A stretch of 35,376 nt of DNA, from positions 1 to 35,376 of the forward strand of contig JAFAFW010000085.1 in assembly GCA_023423275.1 (NCBI GenBank), read 5' to 3'. The notes under the pieces were generated by a model that was given only the letters and a program-made list of their open reading frames with translations, was not told the DNA's origin and did no database searches. This DNA is from Pseudomonadota bacterium (GTDB lineage: Bacteria > Pseudomonadota > Alphaproteobacteria > Rhizobiales > Hyphomicrobiaceae). Numbering within the stretch: the first letter of the stretch is position 1; every line of letters starts with the position of its first letter. The position numbers and the translations under genes are program-made. Shown one piece after another: positions 16,091 through 24,896 of this stretch.

Positions 16091-17026
16091 CTACTCGATC
16101 AGCTTCTTCACCTCATCGTAGGAGGTGACTTTGTGCACCTTTCCCGCGCGGATGAAATACAGCCATTCGAGCTTGTCGCTGGTGGCGATGTCTTCCGGCG
16201 TCACCGCTTCCAATTCGGTCGCAAGCTGGGCGCGGAATGTCGGCACCACGTCGTCGATCAGTTCAGGCGGCGCTTCGGCCCAGGCCTCGGGCGGGGGCAG
16301 GCGGCTTGCGGCAACCTGGTCGAACACCACGGCGTTGAGGGCCCACGGCGGGAGCTGCCGCTGTATCACATATTCTGAAATCGCCTCCACGAACCCGACT
16401 TGAACCAGGCCTGAGCAGATGAAGGAATTCGGCGGTTTCCACTCGCGTTCGCGGAAGGCCTCGACGGTCTGCTCCTGGCCTTCGATCGACTTCTGGATGC
16501 CGAACCAGATGTCGCGCGCGATGCGGACGATCGCCCAGTAGTTATATTCAGCCTTGATGTTTTCCAGCAGCAGACCGCGGACACGCGCCTGCTTGGGGGA
16601 ATCGAACCAATCCTGGCGCAGCCGCTTAATCGCAACGACCGTGTCTTCATCCTCCACGTAGTCGCCGAAGTTGGCGAGGTCGACGCCGCCGCCGGCCGCC
16701 TCGATCACGAACGTGCTGGCATAGCCCTGGTCATATGCCGGGCCGGTAAAGACCATCGCGGTGTGCGAGAAGGGCGATTTCGTCGCCCAACGGATCAAAT
16801 ACGACGTCGGATCCCATTCACGCCGGGTCAGTACGACGTCGGCGCGCTGAAGATAATTGCCAGCGAGAAATTCTTTGACGGTTTTCGGCCAGACGTCATC
16901 GTTGGCGCGTCCGGTTTGTGCCGGGTTCGCCGAGCCCGACGATCCGGCGCCGGTGAGCGATACGGCGCGCTCTCCGATACCCAGCACAAGCACGGCGCAC
17001 ACGACCGTGATCATCAGCTTCTTCAT
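16091..17026 (-). CDS. Exported permuted NlpC/P60 (YiiX/YebB-type) hydrolase
   Basis: This 311-residue protein has an N-terminal signal segment (KKLMITVVCAVLVLGIG). After a short linker, ADVVLTRREW and SPFSHTAMVFTG give the strand with the candidate catalytic His (H88). About 115 residues later FICSGLVQVGF gives the candidate nucleophile C204. His-before-Cys order is that of the circularly permuted papain-like (LRAT/YiiX) fold. The start at 17026 is favoured by GGGAGGG about 9 bases upstream and by the signal peptide. The likely place is the periplasm; substrates may be peptidoglycan peptides or lipid amides. The gene is convergent with the comC operon and divergent from the crotonase gene. 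The fold call is moderately sure, the substrate unknown. Confidence 0.7.
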   Translation of the reverse strand: MKKLMITVVCAVLVLGIGERAVSLTGAGSSGSANPAQTGRANDDVWPKTVKEFLAGNYLQRADVVLTRREWDPTSYLIRWATKSPFSHTAMVFTGPAYDQGYASTFVIEAAGGGVDLANFGDYVEDEDTVVAIKRLRQDWFDSPKQARVRGLLLENIKAEYNYWAIVRIARDIWFGIQKSIEGQEQTVEAFREREWKPPNSFICSGLVQVGFVEAISEYVIQRQLPPWALNAVVFDQVAASRLPPPEAWAEAPPELIDDVVPTFRAQLATELEAVTPEDIATSDKLEWLYFIRAGKVHKVTSYDEVKKLIE

Positions 17027-17244
17027 GAATCGAGACCCTCCCGCCCCTTTCATTTCGAACAAATACGAAAATTCGGCGACGAAGGCCAAGTCGAGCGCAC
17101 CTGCAACCTGCACAAAGCCTCTTACCACGTCGGGTGAAGCATCATCTGTCTCGGATGCGCAACACTGCGGGGCGTGATAGTCCACAGATCATGGATCGTG
17201 CGATCGTCGGCAATTCCGGCGGCATTTCAGGGAGTTGATAAGTC

Positions 17245-18054
17245 ATGACGGATCTCTATGCACGCTACACGGCACTGAAATTCGCCCGACCACGTCCGCG
17301 TATCCTGGAAGTGATCCTGTCCAATCCGGGTAAGCTGAATGCCCTGAACGAGACGGGTCATCGGGAACTCGCCGACGTCTGGCGCGATATCGACCGCGAT
17401 CCCGAGACCTCAGTGGTGCTGCTGCGCGGAGAGGGCGGTGTCTTCAGTGCTGGCGGTGACTTTGACATGATCAAGCAGATGGCGGACGACTGGGCCGTGC
17501 GGTCGCGGATCTGGAAGGAAGCGAGCGATCTCGTCTATAACGTCATCAACTGTTCCAAGATCGTGGTTTCGGCTATCGAAGGGCCGTGCGTCGGGGCCGG
17601 TCTTGCCGCCGCCATGGTCTCCGACGTGACGATTGCAGGGCGGCGGGCCCGGATCATCGACGGCCATACACGGCTTGGCGTTGCGGCGGGTGATCACGCG
17701 GCGATCATCTGGCCGTTGCTGTGCGGCATGGCCAAGTCCAAGTACTACCTGCTGACCTGTGAACCGCTGACCGGCGAGGAGGCCGAACGCATCGGCTTGA
17801 TCTCGAAAGTGGTCGACGATGACAAAGTCGTGGAGACGGCGCTGCAGGTCGCCGAGCGGCTGGTGAATGGACCGCAGGCGGCGCTGCGCTGGACGAAACA
17901 CGCGCTCAACAACTGGCTGCGTCTCGCCGGTCCGACGTTCGACGCATCCCTGGCGCTCGAGTTCCTGGGCTTCTCCGGTCCGGAATTGCGGGAAGGGGTT
18001 GCCGCGCATACCGAAAAGCGACGGCCGCGTTTCCCCGGTGGCGAACCGTACTGA
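17245..18054 (+). CDS. Crotonase-superfamily protein (enoyl-CoA hydratase/isomerase-like) without the standard catalytic Glu pair
   Basis: The 269-residue protein has the crotonase fold markers: NPGKLNALN, the first oxyanion-hole stretch FSAGGDFDM and the second IEGPCVGAGLAAAM. Aligning to rat enoyl-CoA hydratase, E144 is A121 and E164 is H141 (in IIDGHTRLG), followed by D150 and H151. Plain hydratase chemistry is therefore unlikely; another acyl-CoA reaction such as hydrolysis, isomerisation or C-C cleavage is possible. AGGGAG lies 10 bases before the ATG. No acyl-CoA partner gene is adjacent on the same strand. The superfamily is certain, the reaction open. Confidence 0.8.
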   Translation: MTDLYARYTALKFARPRPRILEVILSNPGKLNALNETGHRELADVWRDIDRDPETSVVLLRGEGGVFSAGGDFDMIKQMADDWAVRSRIWKEASDLVYNVINCSKIVVSAIEGPCVGAGLAAAMVSDVTIAGRRARIIDGHTRLGVAAGDHAAIIWPLLCGMAKSKYYLLTCEPLTGEEAERIGLISKVVDDDKVVETALQVAERLVNGPQAALRWTKHALNNWLRLAGPTFDASLALEFLGFSGPELREGVAAHTEKRRPRFPGGEPY

Positions 18055-18161
18055 CAATTTCCGTGCGGGCAATGATTAGGGCGATTGCGGAGCATTGACA
18101 GCCAGTGGTCGGTCGGGGCACCAGTCATGCCGTCCGAAAGGCTACCCCAGGGATACACCCC

Positions 18162-18545
18162 ATGACGGCACGCTTGGATGTTGCTTACCTCTCGATCGCC
18201 CTTGCCTATCTCGTTGCCGGAATCGCACTCGGCATCGGCATGGGTATCGCGCAGGACTTCCGCTATATGCATCTGCATGCGCACTTGAACCTGGTCGGGT
18301 TCGTATCGCATGGCTTTTTCGGCTTTACCCATCGTCTCTGGCCGTCGCTGAGGATGTCTCCTCTGGCGGCGCCGCAGTTCTGGATGACCGTGATCGGTAC
18401 GCCTGTGTTTCTTTTTGGATTGCCGCTCGCGCAGTATCACGATCAACCGATATTCGCGATCATCGGCTCGCTGATGGTTCTGGCCGGAGCTGCGCTGTTC
18501 CTGGCCATGTTCGCCAGCAAGGGATGGCGCAACGCGGCAGCCTGA
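18162..18545 (+). CDS. Four-helix membrane protein with HLHAHLN motif
   Basis: The 127-residue protein consists of four hydrophobic helices (about 6-30, 36-58, 66-88, 95-117). MHLHAHLNLVGFVSHGFFG at the start of helix 2 resembles the His-rich helix of haem-copper oxidase subunit I and NnrS-like proteins, where the histidines bind haem or metal. It is far too short for an oxidase subunit. The ATG at 18162 follows CAGGGA at a spacing of 8. The gene ends 7 bp before the stop of the convergent acylase. It could be a haem-sensing or redox-related membrane protein; the function is unknown. Confidence 0.65.
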   Translation: MTARLDVAYLSIALAYLVAGIALGIGMGIAQDFRYMHLHAHLNLVGFVSHGFFGFTHRLWPSLRMSPLAAPQFWMTVIGTPVFLFGLPLAQYHDQPIFAIIGSLMVLAGAALFLAMFASKGWRNAAA

Positions 18546-18552
18546 TTGCGTG

Positions 18553-21018
18553 TTACGGCGTAAGCGCGGGAGCCGGATTTAAGTGCCAGGTTCCGATTGC
18601 TTCACGCGTGATCGCCTCCCGGCGGCTGGGAATGGGGATGTATTTCCCCTCCGCCCAGTCGTCCGCGAACGTCCTATAGTAGCGCGAGAACGGATTGCCG
18701 GACTGGCCGGTGGTCTGGATGTAGAGCGATTTGTCGATATCCTGCAGATCGTAGATCGCGCGATACGTGGCGGCATGGCGATTGGCGAACGGCAGGTCCT
18801 CACCGAAATCCACGACACCGCGATTGAGCGTGTAGGGACCTCCGGGTGACGGCACGGTGATATTGAATAACGGACCGATCACGGGAACGCGGCCCAGCAC
18901 CTGATTTTCGCCGAAGGCGATATGCGCGTTACCCCACGTCCACTTCGCGCGGTCTTTCCCATAGAGTTTTTCAAGCCCGGACAGCGCGGTTTTCAGGGCA
19001 GCCGCGAGGATTTCGCTGCAGGTCTCTTTTTGCGCGGTTGCGGTGTTGTCGCACCAGTCTCGGCCTTTTGCTTCGCCACGCAGCAGGCGGGTGATCGCGA
19101 CGGCGCGCGGGCGATTGAACATCGGAAACGCAGCTCCGAGATCATCGGCGTAGACGGCGCGCGCAGCGGCTTTGAGCCAAGCCATCATGATGAGCGGCTC
19201 GACCGCTTCTCCGCGCATCCTCAAGTCCCAGTGGTTGAGTTGGTCGAGCACGGCGATGTTCTCAGAACCGGCGGATGGGCGTGCGGTGGACACCATCAGC
19301 GGGGTCAGCTCAGCGAAGGCCGGGGAAAGAACGTCCAACTGAGCGGCGCGCATGGTTTCCGGGTCATGGTCCTTGCGATCGATCACGATCTCCGTGATGC
19401 GGCGCAGGCGGTAATCCGGATCCCAGTCGTGCGTGATGAGATACGGGTAGTTGTCACCGACAATCTTTGCGTTCGCCGTGCCGATGGCGCCCTGATGCGG
19501 ATTGAGGCTGCGTGGCAGTTGATCGAATGGGATGTCGCCCTGCCAATCGTAGACCGCCTCCCACCCGGGCACGGGCGCGCGGCCCTGCATCATGTTTTCG
19601 GGATGACGGATCGGGATGCGGCCGGGGGCGAACATTCCGATGTTGCCTTGGGTATCGGCCGCAACAACCGCCTGTATCGGAACGACATAGGGGTGAAGAC
19701 GAGCGAAGTAATCCGACACCGTAACGATCTTCTCGTCGAACATGCCGGCCGTGATGGAGGCGTCCTCGTCCCTCAGCGCCGTCCATTGCAGCGCTATGAC
19801 ATACCCTGGCTGGAGAATGTTGCCGACGTTGCGGTAATTTGCCGGCAGCACAGGGCCGTGCCGCGTACGCAGCCGCCTGACGGTCTTCGTTCTGCCGTCC
19901 GCGACCTTGAATTCCATCAGATCGCTTTCGAACGCCCGCCAGCCGTCCGGAGTCAGATACTCGCCAGCATTGTCCGGATTAAGCTTTTCGACGAACAGAT
20001 CCTGCACGTCGGCGCCCGAGTTGGTGAACCCCCAGCTCAGGGTATCGCCACGCCCGAGCACGATGAGCGGTGTCCCCGGAAGGGTGGCGCCCAAGGCATT
20101 CGCCGTCGTGGTGTCCGGCCGGACGAGGGACAGATGCGCGAGATACCAGGTCGACGGTGCCGTGAGACCCAGGTGCGGATCGTTGGCGAGGAGGGGACGG
20201 CCCGAGCGCGTGCGTTCACCGGAGACGACCCAGCTATTCGAAGCACCCGTGCCGATGAGATCGTCCAGTGCCGCAGTCTGGGTCGGGGTCGTTGCTGCGG
20301 CGGAAAGGGGGCGCAGCGGATAGAGCTGCCTCAGGTCGGGCAAGGGCGGTGCGCGCGCGCCCTCGCGTGGCGGCATGATATCTTCGATCTCCGCGGGTGA
20401 CAGACCCTGCGCGGCGAGCGTCAGTCTCCTGATCTCAAAGGCGAGATTGGTACTGAGATTGAGCGCCATCATCTTGACGACGGCGACGCTGTCGGCAGGC
20501 CGCCACAGTTCCGGCTGGTGCCGCAACAACAGGAACTCCGGCGGGAGGCGCTGCTCCAGCAGGCCTGTCGAGCGCTCGATGAAGGCATTGATGCCATCGG
20601 CATACGCCATCAGCAGCGTACGTTCATGCGGGGGAAATTTTTCGAATGCCCGTTCGGCGTAGCCGTACAAGTCGAGCGTTCGCAGCAGGATGTCGATCTT
20701 GAGCGTGCGCGGTCCGAGAACCTCCGACAGCCGTCCCTGGGCTGCGAGGCGGATGGTCTCCATTTGCCACAGCCGGTCCTGGGCGTGTGCGAAGCCTAGT
20801 CCACGATAGAGATCGGCGACGCTGGAGCCAAAAACGTGCGGCACGGCGTTGGCATCACGGATGATCTCGACGGGCTGGGCCAGTCCGGGCACGGGCTGCG
20901 TACCGCTGACCGGCGGTACGCTCGTGTAGGCGAACAAGCCTGCCGCACCTGCCAGGATGACCAGCAGCAGCACCAAACCAGCAAGTATACGCTTGCCCCA
21001 GCGACGGGTTCGGCTCAT
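18553..21018 (-). CDS. Penicillin/acyl-homoserine-lactone acylase family Ntn hydrolase
   Basis: This 821-residue protein has an N-terminal membrane anchor or signal (ILAGLVLLLVILAGAAGLF) and the acylase start IIRDANAVPHVFGSS. The alpha chain carries GFAHAQDRLWQME. The autocatalytic cleavage site precedes S260 in GASNSWVVSG, which becomes the nucleophile of the beta chain. NDPHLGL and the FTNSGADVQDLF block (oxyanion Asn) follow as in the family. It works after export, in the periplasm or membrane-bound, cleaving an amide such as penicillin G, an acyl-homoserine lactone or another N-acyl compound. The length is typical. It is convergent with the four-helix protein gene; nothing nearby names the substrate. 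Confidence 0.88.
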   Translation of the reverse strand: MSRTRRWGKRILAGLVLLLVILAGAAGLFAYTSVPPVSGTQPVPGLAQPVEIIRDANAVPHVFGSSVADLYRGLGFAHAQDRLWQMETIRLAAQGRLSEVLGPRTLKIDILLRTLDLYGYAERAFEKFPPHERTLLMAYADGINAFIERSTGLLEQRLPPEFLLLRHQPELWRPADSVAVVKMMALNLSTNLAFEIRRLTLAAQGLSPAEIEDIMPPREGARAPPLPDLRQLYPLRPLSAAATTPTQTAALDDLIGTGASNSWVVSGERTRSGRPLLANDPHLGLTAPSTWYLAHLSLVRPDTTTANALGATLPGTPLIVLGRGDTLSWGFTNSGADVQDLFVEKLNPDNAGEYLTPDGWRAFESDLMEFKVADGRTKTVRRLRTRHGPVLPANYRNVGNILQPGYVIALQWTALRDEDASITAGMFDEKIVTVSDYFARLHPYVVPIQAVVAADTQGNIGMFAPGRIPIRHPENMMQGRAPVPGWEAVYDWQGDIPFDQLPRSLNPHQGAIGTANAKIVGDNYPYLITHDWDPDYRLRRITEIVIDRKDHDPETMRAAQLDVLSPAFAELTPLMVSTARPSAGSENIAVLDQLNHWDLRMRGEAVEPLIMMAWLKAAARAVYADDLGAAFPMFNRPRAVAITRLLRGEAKGRDWCDNTATAQKETCSEILAAALKTALSGLEKLYGKDRAKWTWGNAHIAFGENQVLGRVPVIGPLFNITVPSPGGPYTLNRGVVDFGEDLPFANRHAATYRAIYDLQDIDKSLYIQTTGQSGNPFSRYYRTFADDWAEGKYIPIPSRREAITREAIGTWHLNPAPALTP

Positions 21019-21139
21019 GGGCTACCCTGGAGACAACCTTGTTGGTCCGGCGGGACGATGATCCCGGAGTTGACCGCCGATACAGCCCAAACGCGACAGC
21101 GTGGTTATCGCTCCAGGCTGCATCGTGCGATTGAAGGGC

Positions 21140-21886
21140 TCAGCGCCCGCCGCCGATATTGAGGAGCGCACCGTTGACGTAACTCGCCTGCTCGGACATG
21201 AGCCACAGCACGGCTTCGGCGACCTCGTCCGCAGTCCCCGACCGGCGCATCGGCACGACCGGGGCCAGCGTCTTGACCCGATCCTTGATGCCCATGTCGT
21301 CATGGATCTCCGTCGCGATGAGGCCGGGCCGGACGGCATTGACGCGGATCCCGGTCGGGCCAAGATCGACGGAAAGACCGTGTGTGAAGACATCGATGGC
21401 GCCCTTGGAGGCCGCATAAGGTTCCTGGCCGCCAACGCCGCCGATATAGGCTGCAGCGGACGACATGTTGACGATCACGCCGCCCTTGCCACCGGTTTCG
21501 GTCGACATCCGCCGGATAGCTTCGCGGGCACACAGGAATTGGCTGGTGATGTTGACCCGCCACAAGCGATCGAGCTCTTCCCCGGTGTATTCGGTGACCG
21601 GCTTCACCGGCAGGACGATGCCGGCGTTGTTGAAAAGCGCGGTGACTTTGCCGAGATCCTTGTCCACCGTCTCGAACAGACGGACGACGTCGGCTTCAAT
21701 GCTGACATCGGCTTTGACTGCAATGGCACTTCCGCCACCGGAGGTGATCTGCTTGACCACCTCATCGGCGCGCTGCGGGTTGCTATTGTAGTTAACGGCG
21801 ACCTTGTAGCCCCGTTTGGCGCCAAGGAGCGCAGTTGCTGCGCCAATCCCACGGCTACCGCCCGTGACGATCAGGACGTTGGACAT
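21140..21886 (-). CDS. SDR family oxidoreductase, glucose-dehydrogenase/FabG-like
   Basis: This 248-residue classical SDR has TGGSRGIG (8-15), NNAG (86-89), N112, S143, Y157 and K161 (YAASK). It ends in the dimerisation tail VNGALLNIGGGR, like FabG and glucose-1-dehydrogenase relatives. Residues N32-Y33 after the second strand suggest an NADP preference, as in FabG-like enzymes. GAGGG upstream of the ATG at 21886 fixes the start; the frame upstream is not SDR-like. It lies 121 bp downstream of the acylase start on the same strand and diverges from opgD. The substrate is not determinable. Confidence 0.85.
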   Translation of the reverse strand: MSNVLIVTGGSRGIGAATALLGAKRGYKVAVNYNSNPQRADEVVKQITSGGGSAIAVKADVSIEADVVRLFETVDKDLGKVTALFNNAGIVLPVKPVTEYTGEELDRLWRVNITSQFLCAREAIRRMSTETGGKGGVIVNMSSAAAYIGGVGGQEPYAASKGAIDVFTHGLSVDLGPTGIRVNAVRPGLIATEIHDDMGIKDRVKTLAPVVPMRRSGTADEVAEAVLWLMSEQASYVNGALLNIGGGR

Positions 21887-22113
21887 CGTTATTCCCTCTT
21901 GGATCAAATGGCTCTCCCTGATGGTATGTGGCATGCCGGGATGCGTTCCGGCAACTCCGACACCGAATGAAGACGGCCGGAGATGTCGGTACGGGCCTGA
22001 AACCGGGATGCGACACATGCGCGGCGTCACGGCGCAGCTTGAAGCTTTGCCTCAGAGTTGCCAAATCGCCTCCGTCCAAGGACGGGATGGATTCAGCAGA
22101 GCGGAGTCGCGCA

Positions 22114-23724
22114 ATGGTTGATGATGTCGATCGCCGGCAGGTGATCGTCGGTTCGGGCGGAGCACTGGCGGCAGCGTTGATGGCTGGCGGCTTGAGCTGG
22201 CCCGCTCAGGCTTCGGCAGGTGTCACCTTGGGCACGCCATCCCCGTTTTCATTCGATGCCCTGAAGGACCGTGCTCGCGCCCTGGCGAAGCAACCCTATA
22301 GTCCGCCGTCGCGGCCGGCTCCGGAGATCGTCGAGAAGATTGATTACCAGGCTCACGGGCTGCTGCGCTACAAGCCGGAATATGCGCTGTTCGCTGACGG
22401 ACCGGGGCAATTCCCCGTCACGTTCTTCCATCTCGGTCATTACTTCCCCAAGGGCATCCGGATGCATGTCGTCGCCAATGGCGAGGCGCGCGAGGTTGTC
22501 TACCGGCCGGAATACTTCGACATGCCTGCCGATTCCGTAGCCCGCAAGCTTCCGGAGACGGCAGGCTTTGCCGGTTTCCGTTTCCAAGAGAACCGCTTCG
22601 GCCATCCAGGCCGCCTCACCGGCACGCTCGATTGGAAGAAGAACGACTGGGTTGCGTTTCTCGGTGCGTCGTACTTCCGCGCCATCGGCGATGAATACCA
22701 GTACGGGATTTCCGCGCGCGGCGTGGCCGTCGATCCGGCGGTGGCAGGTGTGGCCGAAGACTTCCCCGATTTCACCCACTTCTACATCGAGACCCCGCAG
22801 GACGGATCGAGCGAGGTCACGGTGTGCGCGCTGCTCGATGGCGCCAGCATGACGGGTGCCTTCCGGTTCGTGATGCGCCGCGAGCGCGCGGTAACGATGG
22901 ACATTCAGTCCGAGATCCATTTGCGCCGCGACATTACCCGGCTCGGCATCGCGCCGCTGACATCGATGTACTGGTATTCGGAGAAGACCAAGCCACAGGC
23001 GATCGACTGGCGTCCGGAGGTGCACGATTCCGACGGGCTTTACATGTGGACCGGCAGCGGGGAACGGGTCTGGCGTCCGCTCAACAATCCGTCGCAAACG
23101 ATCACGTCCGCGTTCGGTGACGACAACCCGCGTGGTTTTGGCCTGATGCAGCGCGACCGCAACTTCGATCACTATCAGGACGGTGTTGCCTATGAGCGCC
23201 GGCCGAGCCTTTGGATCGAGCCCGTCGGAAACTGGGGTAAGGGCACCGTCCAGCTCATCGAGATTCCGACCGACGACGAGATTCACGACAACATCGTCAC
23301 CACCTGGGTGCCGTCTGAACCGGCAACCGCGGGCAAGACACTGGCGTTCAATTACAAGCTCTATTGGCAGGCGGCCGAGCCCAACCCGGCGCCGCTCGCC
23401 AAAACGGTGGCGATCCGTATCGGCCGCGGGGGTGAACCGGGCAAGCCACGCCCCGCGGGCGTGCGCAAATTCATCGTCGAGTTCCTCGGCGGTGATCTGG
23501 CCGATCTGCCTGCGGGCACGCTGCCGGAAGCGGTGTTGACGGTATCGCGCGGAGAGGCATCGCACGTCTTCACGGAGGCGGTGCCGAATGAAGTGCCGGG
23601 TCATTGGCGCGCGCAATTCGATCTCGCGGCCGAGGGTTCGGATCCGGTCGAAATCCGGCTGTTCCTGCGTCTCAAGGACAAGCCGCTGTCCGAGACGATG
23701 CTCTATCAGCACCACCCGTTCTGA
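22114..23724 (+). CDS. opgD: Periplasmic glucan biosynthesis protein, OpgD/MdoD family
   Basis: The 536-residue protein has a twin-arginine signal (DRRQVIVGSGG, R7-R8) and likely cleavage after AQASA. The mature part matches the OpgG/OpgD family: IDYQAHGLLRYKPE, FFHLGHYFPKGIRM, FLGASYFRAIG, YGISARGVA and the C-terminal FVVDF-like KFIVEFLGGDL. These proteins act in the periplasm on osmoregulated beta-glucans; Tat export points to OpgD rather than Sec-exported OpgG. The start at 22114 has GCGGAG 7 bases upstream; an ATG at 22087 in frame would add nine residues before the Tat motif. No opgH is nearby. It diverges from the SDR gene across 227 bp with nothing else visible. Confidence 0.88.
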   Translation: MVDDVDRRQVIVGSGGALAAALMAGGLSWPAQASAGVTLGTPSPFSFDALKDRARALAKQPYSPPSRPAPEIVEKIDYQAHGLLRYKPEYALFADGPGQFPVTFFHLGHYFPKGIRMHVVANGEAREVVYRPEYFDMPADSVARKLPETAGFAGFRFQENRFGHPGRLTGTLDWKKNDWVAFLGASYFRAIGDEYQYGISARGVAVDPAVAGVAEDFPDFTHFYIETPQDGSSEVTVCALLDGASMTGAFRFVMRRERAVTMDIQSEIHLRRDITRLGIAPLTSMYWYSEKTKPQAIDWRPEVHDSDGLYMWTGSGERVWRPLNNPSQTITSAFGDDNPRGFGLMQRDRNFDHYQDGVAYERRPSLWIEPVGNWGKGTVQLIEIPTDDEIHDNIVTTWVPSEPATAGKTLAFNYKLYWQAAEPNPAPLAKTVAIRIGRGGEPGKPRPAGVRKFIVEFLGGDLADLPAGTLPEAVLTVSRGEASHVFTEAVPNEVPGHWRAQFDLAAEGSDPVEIRLFLRLKDKPLSETMLYQHHPF

Positions 23725-23815
23725 GGTGCCCGGTTCGATCACGCGGGCGGCATTTGGTATTTGCCGCCCGAGCCCCTAACTTCGCGTTCAACGCAACGTG
23801 GAACGCGAGGCCCCT

Positions 23816-24736
23816 ATGAGCTGGATGCCCGACCAGGATCCTATCCAAGGCGACAAGCGGTCGTGTGACGCCATCGAGCACGTGATCGTGCCGCGCGCCC
23901 GCGACCTGGGCAATTTCGAAGTGCGGCGCGCGCTGCCGTCGGCCAAGAAGCAGATGATTGGTCCATTCATCTTCTTCGATCAGATGGGACCGGCCGAATT
24001 CCTGCTGACCAACGGCATTGACGTGCGCCCGCATCCGCATATCGGACTCGCCACCGTCACGTATCTGTTCGAAGGCGAAGTCTATCACCGCGACAGCCTC
24101 GGCACGTCCATGGCGATCCGTCCGGGTGCGCTGAACCTCATGAGCGCTGGGCGTGGCATCGTTCATTCCGAGCGCGAGACGGCGGAAGCCAAGCAGAAAC
24201 CGCGCAGTCTGTTCGGAATCCAGGCGTGGGCCGCTCTGCCCAAATCGCACGAGGAAATGGCGCCGATCTTCGAGCACCACGCTGCGGAGGACCTGCCGCG
24301 CATCGAGGGCGAGGGCAAGCGCGTCCGGGTCATCATGGGGCAGATGTACGGCCAGCGCTCGCCGGTCCAGTTCCCGCACGAGAGCTTCTATGCCGAAGCC
24401 GTGCTGGCGCCGGGTGCGATCCTGCCGCTCGACCCGGATTACGACGAGCGCGCCGTCTACATCGCCAGCGGACAGATCGACATCTCAGGTGACACGTTCG
24501 AGGCCGGGCGGCTGCTGGTGTTCAAGCCGGGCGACCGCATCTCCATCCTGGCGCTGTCGAATGCGCGGCTGATGCTGCTCGGCGGCGAGCCGATGGATGG
24601 CCCGCGTCACATCTGGTGGAATTTTGTGTCATCGAGCAAAGACCGCATCGATGCCGCCAAGGCAGACTGGAAAGAAAAGCGTTTCGCCCTGGTGCCTGGC
24701 GACGAGAAGGAATTCATTCCGTTGCCGGAGCGTTGA
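23816..24736 (+). CDS. Pirin family cupin protein
   Basis: The 306-residue bicupin carries the pirin metal site: H73 and H75 (RPHPHIGLATVTY), H117 and E119 (GRGIVHSERE). FGIQAWAALP and the LGGEPMDGPRHIWWNFVSS block of the C-terminal cupin are also pirin signatures. Bacterial pirins bind Fe or Ni; some are quercetinases, others modulate enzymes or redox signalling. GCGAGG lies 5-6 bases before the ATG at 23816; an in-frame GTG at 23798 is a weaker alternative. It stands alone, 91 bp after opgD and followed by a palindromic repeat. Specific activity is not readable. Confidence 0.88.
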   Translation: MSWMPDQDPIQGDKRSCDAIEHVIVPRARDLGNFEVRRALPSAKKQMIGPFIFFDQMGPAEFLLTNGIDVRPHPHIGLATVTYLFEGEVYHRDSLGTSMAIRPGALNLMSAGRGIVHSERETAEAKQKPRSLFGIQAWAALPKSHEEMAPIFEHHAAEDLPRIEGEGKRVRVIMGQMYGQRSPVQFPHESFYAEAVLAPGAILPLDPDYDERAVYIASGQIDISGDTFEAGRLLVFKPGDRISILALSNARLMLLGGEPMDGPRHIWWNFVSSSKDRIDAAKADWKEKRFALVPGDEKEFIPLPER

Positions 24737-24759
24737 TGGTGCGCTGACAGGTGCCGTTA

Positions 24760-24884
24760 GCCCCTGGGTCCCGGCTCTCCGCGCATTCGCGCTACGGCCG
24801 GGATGACAAACTATGTAGCCGTATCACTTCCTGTCATCCCGGCAAACGCAGGCAAAGCCGAAGCGCAAGCCGGGACCCAGGGGC
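24760..24884. repeat. Nested inverted-repeat intergenic element (REP/RPE-like)
   Basis: Between the convergent pirin and sulfurtransferase genes, a 17-bp arm GCCCCTGGGTCCCGGCT (24760-24776) is repeated inverted at 24868-24884. A second pair of 12-bp arms GCCGGGATGACA (24797-24808) / TGTCATCCCGGC (24832-24843) is nested inside. The 125-bp unit could fold into a branched hairpin. The GGGTCCCGGC and GGGATGACA words are, from memory, common in dispersed intergenic palindromes of Bradyrhizobium-like genomes. It probably acts as a mobile or REP-type element and may end transcripts from both sides. Confidence 0.75.
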
Positions 24885-24896
24885 GACGAACTGCCG

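Noticed and set aside
18922..20400. 492-codon plus-strand frame opposite the acylase gene
   Set aside because: Arg/His-rich shadow sequence with no family features, inside a clear Ntn-hydrolase gene.
22249..23742. 497-codon minus-strand frame opposite opgD
   Set aside because: Shadow frame; OpgD motifs run the whole length of the plus strand.
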